Shown one piece after another: positions 1-7,245 of a stretch of 59,231 nt of DNA (position 1 is its first letter; every line of letters starts with the position of its first letter). Both the position numbers and the translations under genes were made by a program. Under the pieces are notes generated by a model. That model saw only the letters and a list, made by a program, of their open reading frames with translations, was not told where the DNA came from and ran no database searches. Source of the DNA: a virus; the IMG/VR virus record IMGVR_UViG_3300050015_000289, positions 1-59,231 of that record. One strand, given 5' to 3'.

Positions 1-53
1 CTGATGTTATAACTTTAGTAAAATAACGTTTTGAGGGAGTAGAATTAGAATGG

Positions 54-182
54 ATGCTTTCTTATATAAACTATAGAATTTCTACTTTATCTCAGTGGAA
101 TCCTAAATCAAATGGTATTGAATATTTTGAAAACATAAAAAATGATGCAGATACAGGATCAAAAGAAAAGTTGTATAATTAA
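54..182 (+). CDS. Possible small 42-aa protein overlapping the next gene
   Basis: An open frame from ATG at 54 to TAA at 180-182 encodes 42 residues (starting MLSYINYRISTLSQWNPK). A purine-rich GAGGGAG at 33-39 lies 14 bases upstream, a long spacing. The frame overlaps the first 41 bases of the UDG-like gene, so either that gene starts later than 142 or this ORF is not translated. Just upstream, a frame reading DVITLVK stops at 24-26 and is probably the end of a gene lying outside the window. No family is recognised. Confidence is low because the ORF is short and overlapping. Confidence 0.3.
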   Translation: MLSYINYRISTLSQWNPKSNGIEYFENIKNDADTGSKEKLYN

Positions 183-891
183 AGAGGTATACATTCAGCC
201 AAAATTATTTAATGAGTTATCCACATTTGGAACACAGGGAACTATATTAGATGAATGTCTTGGTTTTAATGATGTACAGGAAGCATTTAAATATATTAAT
301 TTATTATCTTTAACAGATAAGATGTATCCAGAACTTCCAATGAATGCATTTTCATACTGTGATTTTGCAGAAATAAAATGTGTCATTGTTGGTAGTATGC
401 CTGATATCGGCAGGTTAAATGTATGGACTGGTAGTGCATTCTGCTATAATTCACCATCAAATATTTGTCAGGGCACTATATTACATGATAAAATAGTACA
501 GGACTGTGCCTTAACTAAATATTTCCAAGGTAAAATGTCTTCAGATTTAATTAAAATGCAAGATAATGGAGTCTTACTTCTTAACGAAGCATTATCAGTT
601 ACAAAGAAGGATTTCTTTTTTTGTAAAACCTTGTGGAGACCTATTATTGCAAGAGTATTAGCACAGATATCCATATCTGATAATAAGATACCATTTATAT
701 TTACCACTGTTGCAGCATTTAACAACTTCAAATTATCAGTGATAAATTCTGATCTTGTACTATGTTTAAATGGATGTGGTGAAAAACCATTTCCAGAAAA
801 TCCCAATATATTTGATTTGGTAGAAAACCATATCAATAGGGGTGCAACTCTTAGTGATAAAATTAAATTTTTAGAATTAATCACACTGTAA
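142..891 (+). CDS. Uracil-DNA-glycosylase-like protein with degenerate active site
   Basis: This 249-aa protein follows the family 1 uracil-DNA glycosylase pattern. A CVIVG strand (residues 80-84) sits where the water-activating motif GQDPYH should be. QDNGVLLLNEALSV (G143 region) matches the family's GVLLLNTVLTV strand, a Trp-containing helix follows, and the C-terminus ends NIFDLVENHINRG, like the FFG..F..N..L...G tail. The catalytic motif reads GSMPDI instead of GQDPYH, and no HPSP motif with its catalytic His is visible. It may therefore bind DNA or uracil without normal excision, or act as a mimic or inhibitor. UDG genes are known in crAss-like phages. It is followed one base later by a nuclease gene in the same operon. 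The start at 142 is uncertain because of the overlapping small ORF. Confidence 0.6.
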   Translation: MMQIQDQKKSCIIKEVYIQPKLFNELSTFGTQGTILDECLGFNDVQEAFKYINLLSLTDKMYPELPMNAFSYCDFAEIKCVIVGSMPDIGRLNVWTGSAFCYNSPSNICQGTILHDKIVQDCALTKYFQGKMSSDLIKMQDNGVLLLNEALSVTKKDFFFCKTLWRPIIARVLAQISISDNKIPFIFTTVAAFNNFKLSVINSDLVLCLNGCGEKPFPENPNIFDLVENHINRGATLSDKIKFLELITL

Positions 892-892
892 T

Positions 893-1930
893 ATGAATAG
901 AGAAGAAATAGAATCATTACAATTATTTAAAACGGAGGAGGCTTATCGTGAGTCTCCTTCGTTAAACTATTCGACATTAAAGAATATTCCCGATGGTCCA
1001 TGGTGCTTGGTATTAGAAAGTAGAAAACACTCTGGTGGAGCTTTAGATGTGGGTAATTATGTAGATAAATATTTCACAGACAGGGAAAATCTAGAGTTAT
1101 ATTTTGACAGATCAAAACCTAAGATTGAATTAAATGCATCCTTAGAGGCATTATTACAATTATTTTTAATGGTAGGTGTATATGAACCATCAATAGATGA
1201 TTGTGTTTTAAAATGCCGTGAAAATGGAATTTATGGATCATTAGTAGACGTAGAAAAGCTTAAAGCAAAATTCACCTCAGATTTCTTTGAAAAACTAAAA
1301 AGAGCGTCATTGCCATCTGATAAGATAGAACTTACATCCGATGAATATGATAAAGCACTAAGTGCAATAGAAAATATTAAGTCGAATCCCATTGCTATGG
1401 AGATAATAGAAGAACATGAAGAAGAAATAGTAATACCACAATTTAAATGGGAATTTGAACTAGAATTAGAAGGTTCCATAAAAAGGAAGTTTAGGGTGAT
1501 GTACGATCTTTTAAAATTTAATTTCTCAAAGAAAAAGATATATGCCACAGATATTAAATCAGGAACAAAACCAGCATATAAATTCGCCGAGCAGTTAATA
1601 GATTTTAGATATGATATCCAAGGTATATTATATTATGTGGGTCTGATGGCCTTAAGAAAGAAATATTTTCCCGACTGGGAAAAGTGTGATCCTCAGGATT
1701 TTAAGTTTATATATTCTCCTAAGAAATCTAATAGAGAATGTATTATTGTTCCATTATCAGAAAAATTCATTAGAGATAATTCAGAATCTATAATATATAA
1801 CGGTAAGGCATATGATGGTATATGGAAAATTTTTAATGATGCTAATTGGTATATAGAAAATCAGGTTTTTGATAAACATAGGCTATTAGCTGAAAACAAT
1901 GGTATAGTATCAATTGATAAACTAATTTAA
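893..1930 (+). CDS. PD-(D/E)XK superfamily nuclease
   Basis: This 345-aa protein has the core of a RecB-like PD-(D/E)XK nuclease. Asp205 lies in an RVMYDLL strand, followed by D220 and K222 in YATDIKSG, which fits the D-(X)n-(D/E)XK catalytic signature. A Y-rich helix then reads DFRYDIQGILYYVGL, a common helix in this superfamily. The N-terminal 180 residues are charged and probably helical. Nucleases of this superfamily are a regular part of crAss-like replication modules and are expected to cut DNA during replication, recombination or host DNA breakdown. The gene sits between the UDG-like and nucleotidyltransferase-like genes with 1-base gaps, which indicates co-transcription. The specific substrate cannot be read from sequence. 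Confidence 0.7.
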   Translation: MNREEIESLQLFKTEEAYRESPSLNYSTLKNIPDGPWCLVLESRKHSGGALDVGNYVDKYFTDRENLELYFDRSKPKIELNASLEALLQLFLMVGVYEPSIDDCVLKCRENGIYGSLVDVEKLKAKFTSDFFEKLKRASLPSDKIELTSDEYDKALSAIENIKSNPIAMEIIEEHEEEIVIPQFKWEFELELEGSIKRKFRVMYDLLKFNFSKKKIYATDIKSGTKPAYKFAEQLIDFRYDIQGILYYVGLMALRKKYFPDWEKCDPQDFKFIYSPKKSNRECIIVPLSEKFIRDNSESIIYNGKAYDGIWKIFNDANWYIENQVFDKHRLLAENNGIVSIDKLI

Positions 1931-1931
1931 G

Positions 1932-3317
1932 ATGAATGTAAATCAAGTAATACAAATATATCCAGAGATAATTAAGCTTTTTGATGATAGGGCACCAATG
2001 GCATTAGGAGGATATCCTGCCTTAGTACGTGAAGGTATCTTAAGAGAGTCCAGAGAGACTAAAGATATTGATATATGTTTATTTGTAGATCAAAACTTTG
2101 CTTTTAATGAATCACATCTACAGTCAATAGTTAATACAAATATTAGAGAAATTAGTAATTTCCTTAAAGAAGAGCGATGGATTGTTGAAAGTCTTAAGAG
2201 ATACTGTTCTTGTGAAAGTTGTAGAGATGGTGATACTAAACACGAAGTAAACTTTAATAATCAAGAGTTAAATTTATCAAAAGATCTTGGTGTTAACAAA
2301 TTTATTGGATTTATATTAAAAAGTAAACCTATAATTACTAAAAATAAATCTAAGAAGGAAATATTAGTAAAAGAACCTATTAGTTTTTTGAAATTTGAGG
2401 AGGTTTCTGATGATTATGATGAGATCTTAGATTTATTTTCTAAAAAAGAACAACAATATAAAATAAGCAAAAAACCCAAAAATCCATTTTTTAATCCTCA
2501 AAATTGGGAGATACATGATAAAAAAGAAGCAGAACTATTAGCAGATAAAGTTATCTCTGAGTTAATATTAGAAAAAGAAGAAGCATTATTTTTAGATACC
2601 AATCTAAAAGAAAAAATCATTGCTTTTTGTTTAACTAAATATGAATACCAGCTAAATAAGACGAATATAATTCGTATATTTAATGAAAATAACATAAAAG
2701 AATTAAAAATTGATGTCTTCTTTATGGACTTTTCCAATATAGAGAAGAATACTATGCTTATTGACGGTGTTAGATATGTTAATTATTATACGATTCTCAA
2801 AGCTAAACGTGAATATTGCCTAAATCCATCCACAGATGATAATAGTTACAATAAACATCTTAAGGATATCATAGAATCTGCAACTGTTAAACATATAAAG
2901 GGTGTTAATTTTCCAGAAGATATAGATTATATAATTATCACAAGAGAGTTAAATCTAAAGTTAGCAGAAGAAGAAAAAATCATTGAAGATCGTAAAAAAG
3001 AAGAAACACAAAAAACTCTAGAGAAAATACGACTAGCGGCAATGTCTGGATTTGGACCATCGGGGTCACAAGGAGTTTCAGGTTCACAGGGAGTATCTTG
3101 GAATACGAATGTATATAATACACCACAACAGGTAACATATACAAATGCACAAGGTTCGCAATCGCTAACAGATGCTTTACGTGAGGAATTTTTATCTCAA
3201 CAACGACAATATTGGACAGGAGCAGATCCATATTTAATAACACCTAATAATCCAATTCCATATAGTTCCATAGTGGGACAAACTGGATATATACCGACTA
3301 GAGGTAATAGATTATGA
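1932..3317 (+). CDS. Nucleotidyltransferase-like protein with GSQG tail
   Basis: The first ~60 residues of this 461-aa protein read like a Pol-beta-type nucleotidyltransferase of the AbiEii/MNT kind. There is a GG pair at 26-27 (MALGGYPALV), then an Arg-rich turn and KDIDICLF with D45 and D47 as candidate metal ligands. A cysteine cluster (CSCESC) follows near residue 95. The middle is Lys/Glu-rich and helical. A long charged helix ends near residue 365, and then a low-complexity tail has two GSQGVS units followed by Asn/Gln/Tyr-rich sequence ending at 3317. The tail resembles the collagen-like fibre chemistry at the other end of the window, which is unusual for an enzyme. The gene overlaps the next by 4 bases (ATGA). 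Activity is inferred from the motif only. It could be a nucleotidyltransferase acting on RNA, protein or nucleotides. Confidence 0.45.
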   Translation: MNVNQVIQIYPEIIKLFDDRAPMALGGYPALVREGILRESRETKDIDICLFVDQNFAFNESHLQSIVNTNIREISNFLKEERWIVESLKRYCSCESCRDGDTKHEVNFNNQELNLSKDLGVNKFIGFILKSKPIITKNKSKKEILVKEPISFLKFEEVSDDYDEILDLFSKKEQQYKISKKPKNPFFNPQNWEIHDKKEAELLADKVISELILEKEEALFLDTNLKEKIIAFCLTKYEYQLNKTNIIRIFNENNIKELKIDVFFMDFSNIEKNTMLIDGVRYVNYYTILKAKREYCLNPSTDDNSYNKHLKDIIESATVKHIKGVNFPEDIDYIIITRELNLKLAEEEKIIEDRKKEETQKTLEKIRLAAMSGFGPSGSQGVSGSQGVSWNTNVYNTPQQVTYTNAQGSQSLTDALREEFLSQQRQYWTGADPYLITPNNPIPYSSIVGQTGYIPTRGNRL

Positions 3318-3769
3318 TTCCAAATAAGTCAATACTTTATATTCTGCCGTTGATAGAGGGATGGTCTGCAGATGCAGACTTCCCTCTTAATTGTTACGCT
3401 AAGATAGGAATCCCTAATAGTGTGATATTAGAATATAAGACAGAAAAAGATAATAGGTTTCATCAATATGGGATATTAATGAAACAGGTTGTGGATAGAA
3501 CTTACCTATTATATTCTATTAAATACGAATATATCAATGACTATAAGTTACTTATGTCTGGTAGATATAGTCAGGTGAGTGATGAATGTAAGACTATTTT
3601 ATTATCCCGTGCTCCCACCACAAAGAGTTTCCAAGAGATGGAAAAGATATTATATAAGAATAAAGAAGTAAAAAGAAAACTAGAGAAGTTCTTTATGGTT
3701 AATGATATAGACTCATTAGTTGATGAATATGAAAGTAAGTTTGGTAACGAAGAAACATTAAATTTATAA
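3314..3769 (+). CDS. Hypothetical protein, 151 aa
   Basis: No family is recognised. The protein starts at an ATG overlapping the previous stop (ATGA) and ends two bases before the next ATG, so it belongs to the same translationally coupled operon. The N-terminal half is rich in aromatic and beta-forming residues (ILYILPLIEGW, YLLYSIKYEY). The C-terminal ~50 residues are a charged helix (EMEKILYKNKEVKRKLEKFF) with an acidic end. There is no signal peptide or membrane segment. A soluble accessory protein of the replication module is the most that can be said. Confidence 0.7.
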   Translation: MIPNKSILYILPLIEGWSADADFPLNCYAKIGIPNSVILEYKTEKDNRFHQYGILMKQVVDRTYLLYSIKYEYINDYKLLMSGRYSQVSDECKTILLSRAPTTKSFQEMEKILYKNKEVKRKLEKFFMVNDIDSLVDEYESKFGNEETLNL

Positions 3770-3771
3770 TA

Positions 3772-3951
3772 ATGATAAAAGAAGAAAAAAATAAAATAAA
3801 TTGGAAGGAATTAAATATCTATGTAAATGATGAAATGAAAGAGGGAAAATTATTTCCTAGTACCAGTTATATAGATATACAATTTTGTGGATGGTGCGTA
3901 AGATTACTACCAAATGGAACATATTTTACAGAAGATACGACAGGGGGTTGA
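3772..3951 (+). CDS. Hypothetical small protein, 59 aa
   Basis: An ATG at 3772 opens a 59-codon frame ending with TGA at 3949-3951. The protein starts MIKEEKNKINWKELNIY and ends with an aromatic/Cys stretch (DIQFCGWCVRLLPNGTYF). It fills the gap between the 151-aa gene and the dNTP hydrolase gene with 2-base spacing on each side, which supports translation. The CGWC pair resembles a thioredoxin-like CxxC, but the rest of a thioredoxin fold is absent. Function unknown. Confidence 0.55.
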   Translation: MIKEEKNKINWKELNIYVNDEMKEGKLFPSTSYIDIQFCGWCVRLLPNGTYFTEDTTGG

Positions 3952-3953
3952 TT

Positions 3954-4286
3954 ATGACAGAAAAAGCATTAAGATATAATGAAGGAAAATTAGATTGGAC
4001 ATTGTTAGACTTTGATTCAATCAAGCCTTTAGTTGAGGTAATGACCTATGGTGCAACTAAATATGCACGAGAAAACTGGAAACTTCCTTGTGATAATCCC
4101 AGAGAACATCTAAAATCCGCTATGAGACATTTGTTGTCTTTATTTAATGGTGATGAATTCGATTTTGATCCTAACTGTGAAGAATGTAAAACAGGTAAAT
4201 GTGGTTCTCATAGCGGTAAGCGTCATTCTGGACATATAATGGCAAATATGATGATGTATAATTTTCATACTAAAAACATAAAATAA
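3954..4286 (+). CDS. dATP/dGTP diphosphohydrolase-like (DUF5664) protein
   Basis: This 110-aa protein matches the phage DUF5664 / dATP-dGTP diphosphohydrolase N-terminal family. Visible features are the start KALRYNEGKLDW, the segment MTYGATKYARENW, the helix HLKSAMRHLLSL, and a C-terminal SGKRHSGHIMANMMMY helix. The Glu and His residues on these helices are typical metal ligands of all-alpha NTP pyrophosphatases. It would remove pyrophosphate from purine dNTPs, either shaping the nucleotide pool or protecting a modified-base pathway. I placed the start at 3954: an in-frame ATG at 3885 exists but would overlap the 59-aa gene by 67 bases, and family similarity begins at 3954. It overlaps the DUF1937 gene by one base (TAATG). 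Confidence 0.75.
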   Translation: MTEKALRYNEGKLDWTLLDFDSIKPLVEVMTYGATKYARENWKLPCDNPREHLKSAMRHLLSLFNGDEFDFDPNCEECKTGKCGSHSGKRHSGHIMANMMMYNFHTKNIK

Positions 4287-4645
4287 TGACATATTTAGCA
4301 ATACCATATTCGTGGAACCCAGATAAGGCTTTTGAAATAGCAAATGTTAAAGCTGCAGAATTAATGCTTCCTAATAGAGATTCCATCTTTTCTCCTATTA
4401 GTCATTCTCATCCAATTGCCAGGCATATGCCCGAAAGCTATAGATTAGATCAGGAGTTTTGGATGGATCAAGATTTACCGATGCTTAGGTTATGCAAGAA
4501 AGTGGTTGTAATTGTGCCATGTATGGATGGAGATACAAGTAAGGGGCTTGAACTTGTGGCCAATTCTAAAGGGTGTAACAGAGAAGTTCAGGAAGCAAAT
4601 AAATGCAATATAATGGTTGAATACCATAAAGTTAATATACATTAA
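4286..4645 (+). CDS. DUF1937 / nucleoside deoxyribosyltransferase-like protein
   Basis: This 119-aa protein opens with TYLAIPYSWNPDKAFEIAN and continues with FSPISHSHPIA, the signature of DUF1937. That family resembles nucleoside 2-deoxyribosyltransferases: a Rossmann-like fold with an early Tyr, Asp (WMDQD) and a GLELVANSKGCNREVQEA segment typical of the active-site helix. A role in nucleotide salvage or remodelling is likely, especially directly behind the dNTP diphosphohydrolase-like gene, with which it shares a base. The actual reaction cannot be established from sequence. The usual length of this family is about 110-130 residues, so the protein looks complete. Confidence 0.65.
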   Translation: MTYLAIPYSWNPDKAFEIANVKAAELMLPNRDSIFSPISHSHPIARHMPESYRLDQEFWMDQDLPMLRLCKKVVVIVPCMDGDTSKGLELVANSKGCNREVQEANKCNIMVEYHKVNIH

Positions 4646-4646
4646 C

Positions 4647-4859
4647 ATGCCACGATTTATAACATGTGTTACTAATGGATCTTCAAAAAAAGTTAAGATC
4701 TATGAAGAAAATGATTACCCATCAGTATTAAAAAAAATCAGAGAAAATGAACCTAGAGAATATAGAATTAAGTACGTTAGAAATCTTGAAGCAGAAGAAC
4801 TTCCTCAGGACACAAAACTTATGCTTTATTGGAGGGAACATACCCTCGTTGAAGAATAG
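4647..4859 (+). CDS. Hypothetical protein, 70 aa
   Basis: The start at ATG 4647, one base after the previous stop, gives MPRFITCVTNGSSKKVKIYEEN and ends TLVEE before TAG at 4857-4859. An earlier in-frame ATG at 4617 lies inside the DUF1937 gene and is less likely. Small, basic then acidic, with no recognised domain and no membrane segment. Its last 113 bases overlap the longest version of the RusA-like frame. If both are translated, the RusA-like protein probably begins further in. Confidence 0.5.
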   Translation: MPRFITCVTNGSSKKVKIYEENDYPSVLKKIRENEPREYRIKYVRNLEAEELPQDTKLMLYWREHTLVEE

Positions 4860-5214
4860 CAGGATTTTTGTCAAGAGTATGAACTGTCTTATAGATTCTC
4901 CATCTGTATCTAAATATAAGAAAGAACACATCCATCAATGGAATGATGTGGAGCAGATAGAATGGTTCAGATCTCTAGCAGATAAATTGGAGAAACCTAT
5001 TCTTGTTGGATTTCACTTTATCAGAGATTCCAAGAGGCGATATGATTTTATCAACGCCTTGCAATTACCATTAGATATTATGACTAAATGTAGTTATATT
5101 GATGACGATAATATATGGGAGATTATTCCTGTCCCAATGATGATTAATGGTACATTTACTACTGTAGATAAGGAAAATGCTGGAGTATTATTTAAAATTT
5201 TAAATATCACGTGA
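4747..5214 (+). CDS. RusA-like Holliday junction resolvase
   Basis: The core reads FIGGNIPSLKNSR (like the RusA GxxPxxKNSR start), followed by a Lys-rich helix, LVGFHFIRDSKRRYDFINAL and IDDDNIWEI. That matches the RusA pattern in which Asp residues from the RRxDxxN helix and the IxDD strand bind Mg2+. RusA family enzymes are homodimers that cut four-way DNA junctions, here probably to process replication or recombination intermediates before packaging. Length up to 155 aa; the family is typically about 120. The family-like part starts near residue 28, so the true start could be the TTG at 4786 or nearby rather than ATG 4747, which would shorten the overlap with the preceding gene. It ends TGA at 5212-5214, overlapping the next start. 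Confidence 0.7.
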   Translation: MNLENIELSTLEILKQKNFLRTQNLCFIGGNIPSLKNSRIFVKSMNCLIDSPSVSKYKKEHIHQWNDVEQIEWFRSLADKLEKPILVGFHFIRDSKRRYDFINALQLPLDIMTKCSYIDDDNIWEIIPVPMMINGTFTTVDKENAGVLFKILNIT

Positions 5215-5423
5215 AAACAAAATACGAAGAAGGATTTACGGATTTAGAAATAATTGAATTATGTAAAAGTTTAAATGTAGATCCTATAAAAGTAAACAAA
5301 CAGTTATATGGCAATACCTGTAGAGTTATTGATGGAGAAATTATATCCTATAAATGGGATGTTGATTTAGCCATACGCTGTGTACAAGAAAACAGAGAAC
5401 CTTATTTAGAGGAGTGGGATTGA
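5211..5423 (+). CDS. Hypothetical protein, 70 aa (GTG start)
   Basis: It starts with GTG at 5211, overlapping the RusA-like stop as GTGA, which is a typical coupled start. The protein begins MKTKYEEGFTDLEIIELCK and ends REPYLEEWD. The N-terminal EGFTDLEIIELCKSLNVDPIK could be a short helix-turn-helix-like element, but no family is recognised. It ends one base before the zinc-ribbon gene. Confidence 0.6.
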   Translation: MKTKYEEGFTDLEIIELCKSLNVDPIKVNKQLYGNTCRVIDGEIISYKWDVDLAIRCVQENREPYLEEWD

Positions 5424-5424
5424 T

Positions 5425-5604
5425 ATGAAAAAAGCTATTTTTGAATATAATAGTGGTAACTTAGCTTTATTATGTTCTAAATGCAGAAAAATAATTAAGG
5501 TGGGATATGAATTTACTCCTCATGAATTGGAATGTTTCAATACTAATGGTAGTGATCCTAAATATTATCTTTCTCCCCAATATTGCGATAAGCATAAAAA
5601 ATGA
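5425..5604 (+). CDS. Small zinc-ribbon-like protein, 59 aa
   Basis: ATG 5425 to TGA 5602-5604. It has a CSKC pair near residue 18, a further Cys (LECF) and a C-terminal YCDKH, together a plausible four-ligand zinc site of the Cys2...Cys/His type. It overlaps the next gene as ATGA. Small zinc-ribbon proteins of this kind are common in phage operons as nucleic-acid or protein-binding adapters. The specific role is unknown. Confidence 0.6.
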   Translation: MKKAIFEYNSGNLALLCSKCRKIIKVGYEFTPHELECFNTNGSDPKYYLSPQYCDKHKK

Positions 5605-6374
5605 ATTCAATTGTTGAAAACATATTTTATCAAAGAGCAAAAATTGTTCATAATCTAGATAAGATTGTAAATTCTATTTCAAAAAAGAAGTCCAGGGGAT
5701 CTCAGTTATCACTTTTTGATTCAGAAGATTCATTAGATGTGGAGATAAAGATGGATGAACCCAAGAATTTTAATCCTCTTTTAGTAATAGAACGGGAAAA
5801 AGATTTAACAGGATTTAATTTTCTTTATTCTACATTTGATGAATTTGAGACAGTGAGATGTAGGTATTGTAATACTACTATTAATCAGTTGCTACAAGAA
5901 ACAGAACCATTTGATAATAGAACATTATTAGCTTTCATAAGAGATATAGAAGAACGTGATAGTAAATTTGGCAATAAATATGCCAAGATAACATTCTCTG
6001 ATGGAGAAGTTGATGAAAAGATGTATCTTTTCGGGAAATTATATGAAAAGATGTTTTCCAAATGTTTCGTAAATAAGATGTATCTTCTCACTGTGTCATC
6101 AAAAAATTCAGAAAGTAGGATTGATATCGTTAGTTTTATGCCTGCTGATGAAGTTCGATGTGATGCAAAATCCATATATATCACTGCGACTATGAATTCA
6201 CTACCATTGCTTAGATTATATCTTCAGTGTTATATGAAGGGTAATGAACAGAATGTGTTTATGAAGATTATTGATTTAGAAAATAGGATATTGCATTTAG
6301 ATTATAAGGTTAAAATAGATAATGATAATTTAATAGAATTACGTGAAAAAGGATTTAAAATACAACTAAGATGA
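5601..6374 (+). CDS. Stand-alone DnaE C-terminal-like protein with clamp-binding motif
   Basis: This 257-aa protein resembles only the tail of a bacterial replicative polymerase alpha subunit (DnaE/PolC group). Residues 35-39 are QLSLF, the canonical sliding-clamp-binding pentapeptide, followed by an acidic stretch. EREKDLTGFNFLYSTFDEFE recalls the DnaE segment EKExLGFYLSxHPL. Residues ~120-170 (KYAKITFSDGEVDEKMYLFGKLYEKMF) then resemble the OB-fold strand and helix. No PHP, palm or finger region is present, and the gene starts cleanly by an ATGA overlap, so it is not just the broken end of a polymerase gene in this window. It could tether a separate polymerase or nuclease to the clamp, or be the second part of a split polymerase whose main part lies outside the window. 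The assignment rests on motif order, not on a search. Confidence 0.5.
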   Translation: MNSIVENIFYQRAKIVHNLDKIVNSISKKKSRGSQLSLFDSEDSLDVEIKMDEPKNFNPLLVIEREKDLTGFNFLYSTFDEFETVRCRYCNTTINQLLQETEPFDNRTLLAFIRDIEERDSKFGNKYAKITFSDGEVDEKMYLFGKLYEKMFSKCFVNKMYLLTVSSKNSESRIDIVSFMPADEVRCDAKSIYITATMNSLPLLRLYLQCYMKGNEQNVFMKIIDLENRILHLDYKVKIDNDNLIELREKGFKIQLR

Positions 6375-6466
6375 GAGATTTTATTATTAAAAATATATCA
6401 TACTTCATTTTCATTATAGGAAGTATATGTTTTATTATTGGTAGTATATTAGCAATGAAAAAATGA
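6371..6466 (+). CDS. Single-span membrane microprotein, 31 aa
   Basis: ATG 6371 overlaps the previous TGA (ATGA), and the stop at 6464-6466 overlaps the next ATG the same way. The protein is almost entirely one hydrophobic helix (YFIFIIGSICFIIGSILA) after a short charged start, ending MKK. This makes an inner-membrane microprotein likely. The coupled overlaps on both sides support translation. Function unknown; superinfection or membrane effects are possible. Confidence 0.55.
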   Translation: MRDFIIKNISYFIFIIGSICFIIGSILAMKK

Positions 6467-6636
6467 ATATAACACAAGAAGGTGACGACTATAAAGATTT
6501 TTTACTTCGTCAAAAAATAGAAAAAGAGAAAAAAGAAATTGCTATTGATTTTGGCACTTTTATGGCAAAAGAATTTGGATTGCCACCATTAAGTATGAGA
6601 AACATTTATGAACAATTTCTAAAATCTAAGAAATGA
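6463..6636 (+). CDS. Hypothetical small protein, 57 aa
   Basis: ATG 6463 to TGA 6634-6636, overlapping its neighbours by 4 bases at both ends. It is highly charged, with a Lys/Glu-rich helix (FLLRQKIEKEKKEIAIDFG) and a C-terminal amphipathic helix ending FLKSKK. No family is recognised. Its position in a chain of ATGA overlaps supports it as a real gene. Confidence 0.55.
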   Translation: MNITQEGDDYKDFLLRQKIEKEKKEIAIDFGTFMAKEFGLPPLSMRNIYEQFLKSKK

Positions 6637-6845
6637 ATATAGGAGTAGTAAGTTGTAAGGGTTGTCCGTTTCAATATCAGGACTGGGATGACTTAGAGGG
6701 AAGCATGAGATATGTGTGTAATAGAACTGGAAGCATTATATTTCTTGACTATAAGAATATAATAAAAAGTGGTAATAAAAAGGTATTGGACAACTGCCCA
6801 TTATTAAGTGATGATATAATTGTTAAAATTTTTCAAGATGAGTAA
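6633..6845 (+). CDS. Small Cys-rich protein, 70 aa
   Basis: It begins MNIGVVSCKGCPFQYQDWDD and has four spaced cysteines: C-x2-C near residue 8, one in YVCNRTG and one in DNCPLL. This arrangement could bind zinc or an iron-sulphur cluster. The start is coupled to the previous stop (ATGA). No named family is recognised. Confidence 0.6.
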   Translation: MNIGVVSCKGCPFQYQDWDDLEGSMRYVCNRTGSIIFLDYKNIIKSGNKKVLDNCPLLSDDIIVKIFQDE

Positions 6846-7029
6846 TGAAGTGGAAACTATTATATTTAAAGATGCTTTCGGCAAAAAAATTAGAGAAATG
6901 AATGCTAACGAGAATGAAAATATGTCAATAGATGAACAAATAGGTTATTCAATGGCAGTACGTGAACTCTTGAATTGGAATTTAAAATTACTTGTAGATT
7001 ATAATAATGATAAAATAATATTAAAATAA
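6838..7029 (+). CDS. Hypothetical protein, 63 aa
   Basis: I chose ATG 6838 (MSNEVETIIFKDAFGKKIRE), which overlaps the previous stop by 8 bases, over the upstream in-frame ATG at 6820. The protein is small, charged and rich in Asn/Glu, with a helix YSMAVRELLNWNLKLLVDY. It stops immediately before the next ATG at 7030. No family is recognised. Confidence 0.55.
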   Translation: MSNEVETIIFKDAFGKKIREMNANENENMSIDEQIGYSMAVRELLNWNLKLLVDYNNDKIILK

Positions 7030-7245
7030 ATGGAAACAGAATTTTCAGTAAGAAGTACGGTAAAAAGGAAATTGTTATCAGAATATAATATCTCCATAAA
7101 CAAAAAGAACTTCTATAGGGGTATATGTGCATATAATGATAATATCGGAGGACAGGGAAATTTTACCAATATGGTGGAAAAACTAAATAGTGACGAACGA
7201 GAATTGAGTCGATTCGCTAGGTATCTTTTAACCTGGGCTCAATGA
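7030..7245 (+). CDS. Hypothetical protein, 71 aa, last gene of the plus arm
   Basis: It starts directly after the preceding stop. It is basic at the N-terminus (VRSTVKRKLLSEYN) with a C-terminal helix ELSRFARYLLTWAQ. No domain is recognised. It is the last plus-strand gene before the two arms converge and a terminator follows 47 bases later, so it marks the 3' end of the early/middle transcript. Confidence 0.6.
   Translation: METEFSVRSTVKRKLLSEYNISINKKNFYRGICAYNDNIGGQGNFTNMVEKLNSDERELSRFARYLLTWAQ

Noticed and set aside
2980-3243. 87-aa minus-strand ORF under the nucleotidyltransferase-like gene
   Set aside because: It is fully antisense to a well-supported gene, has low-complexity hydrophobic composition, and has no coupling to neighbours.
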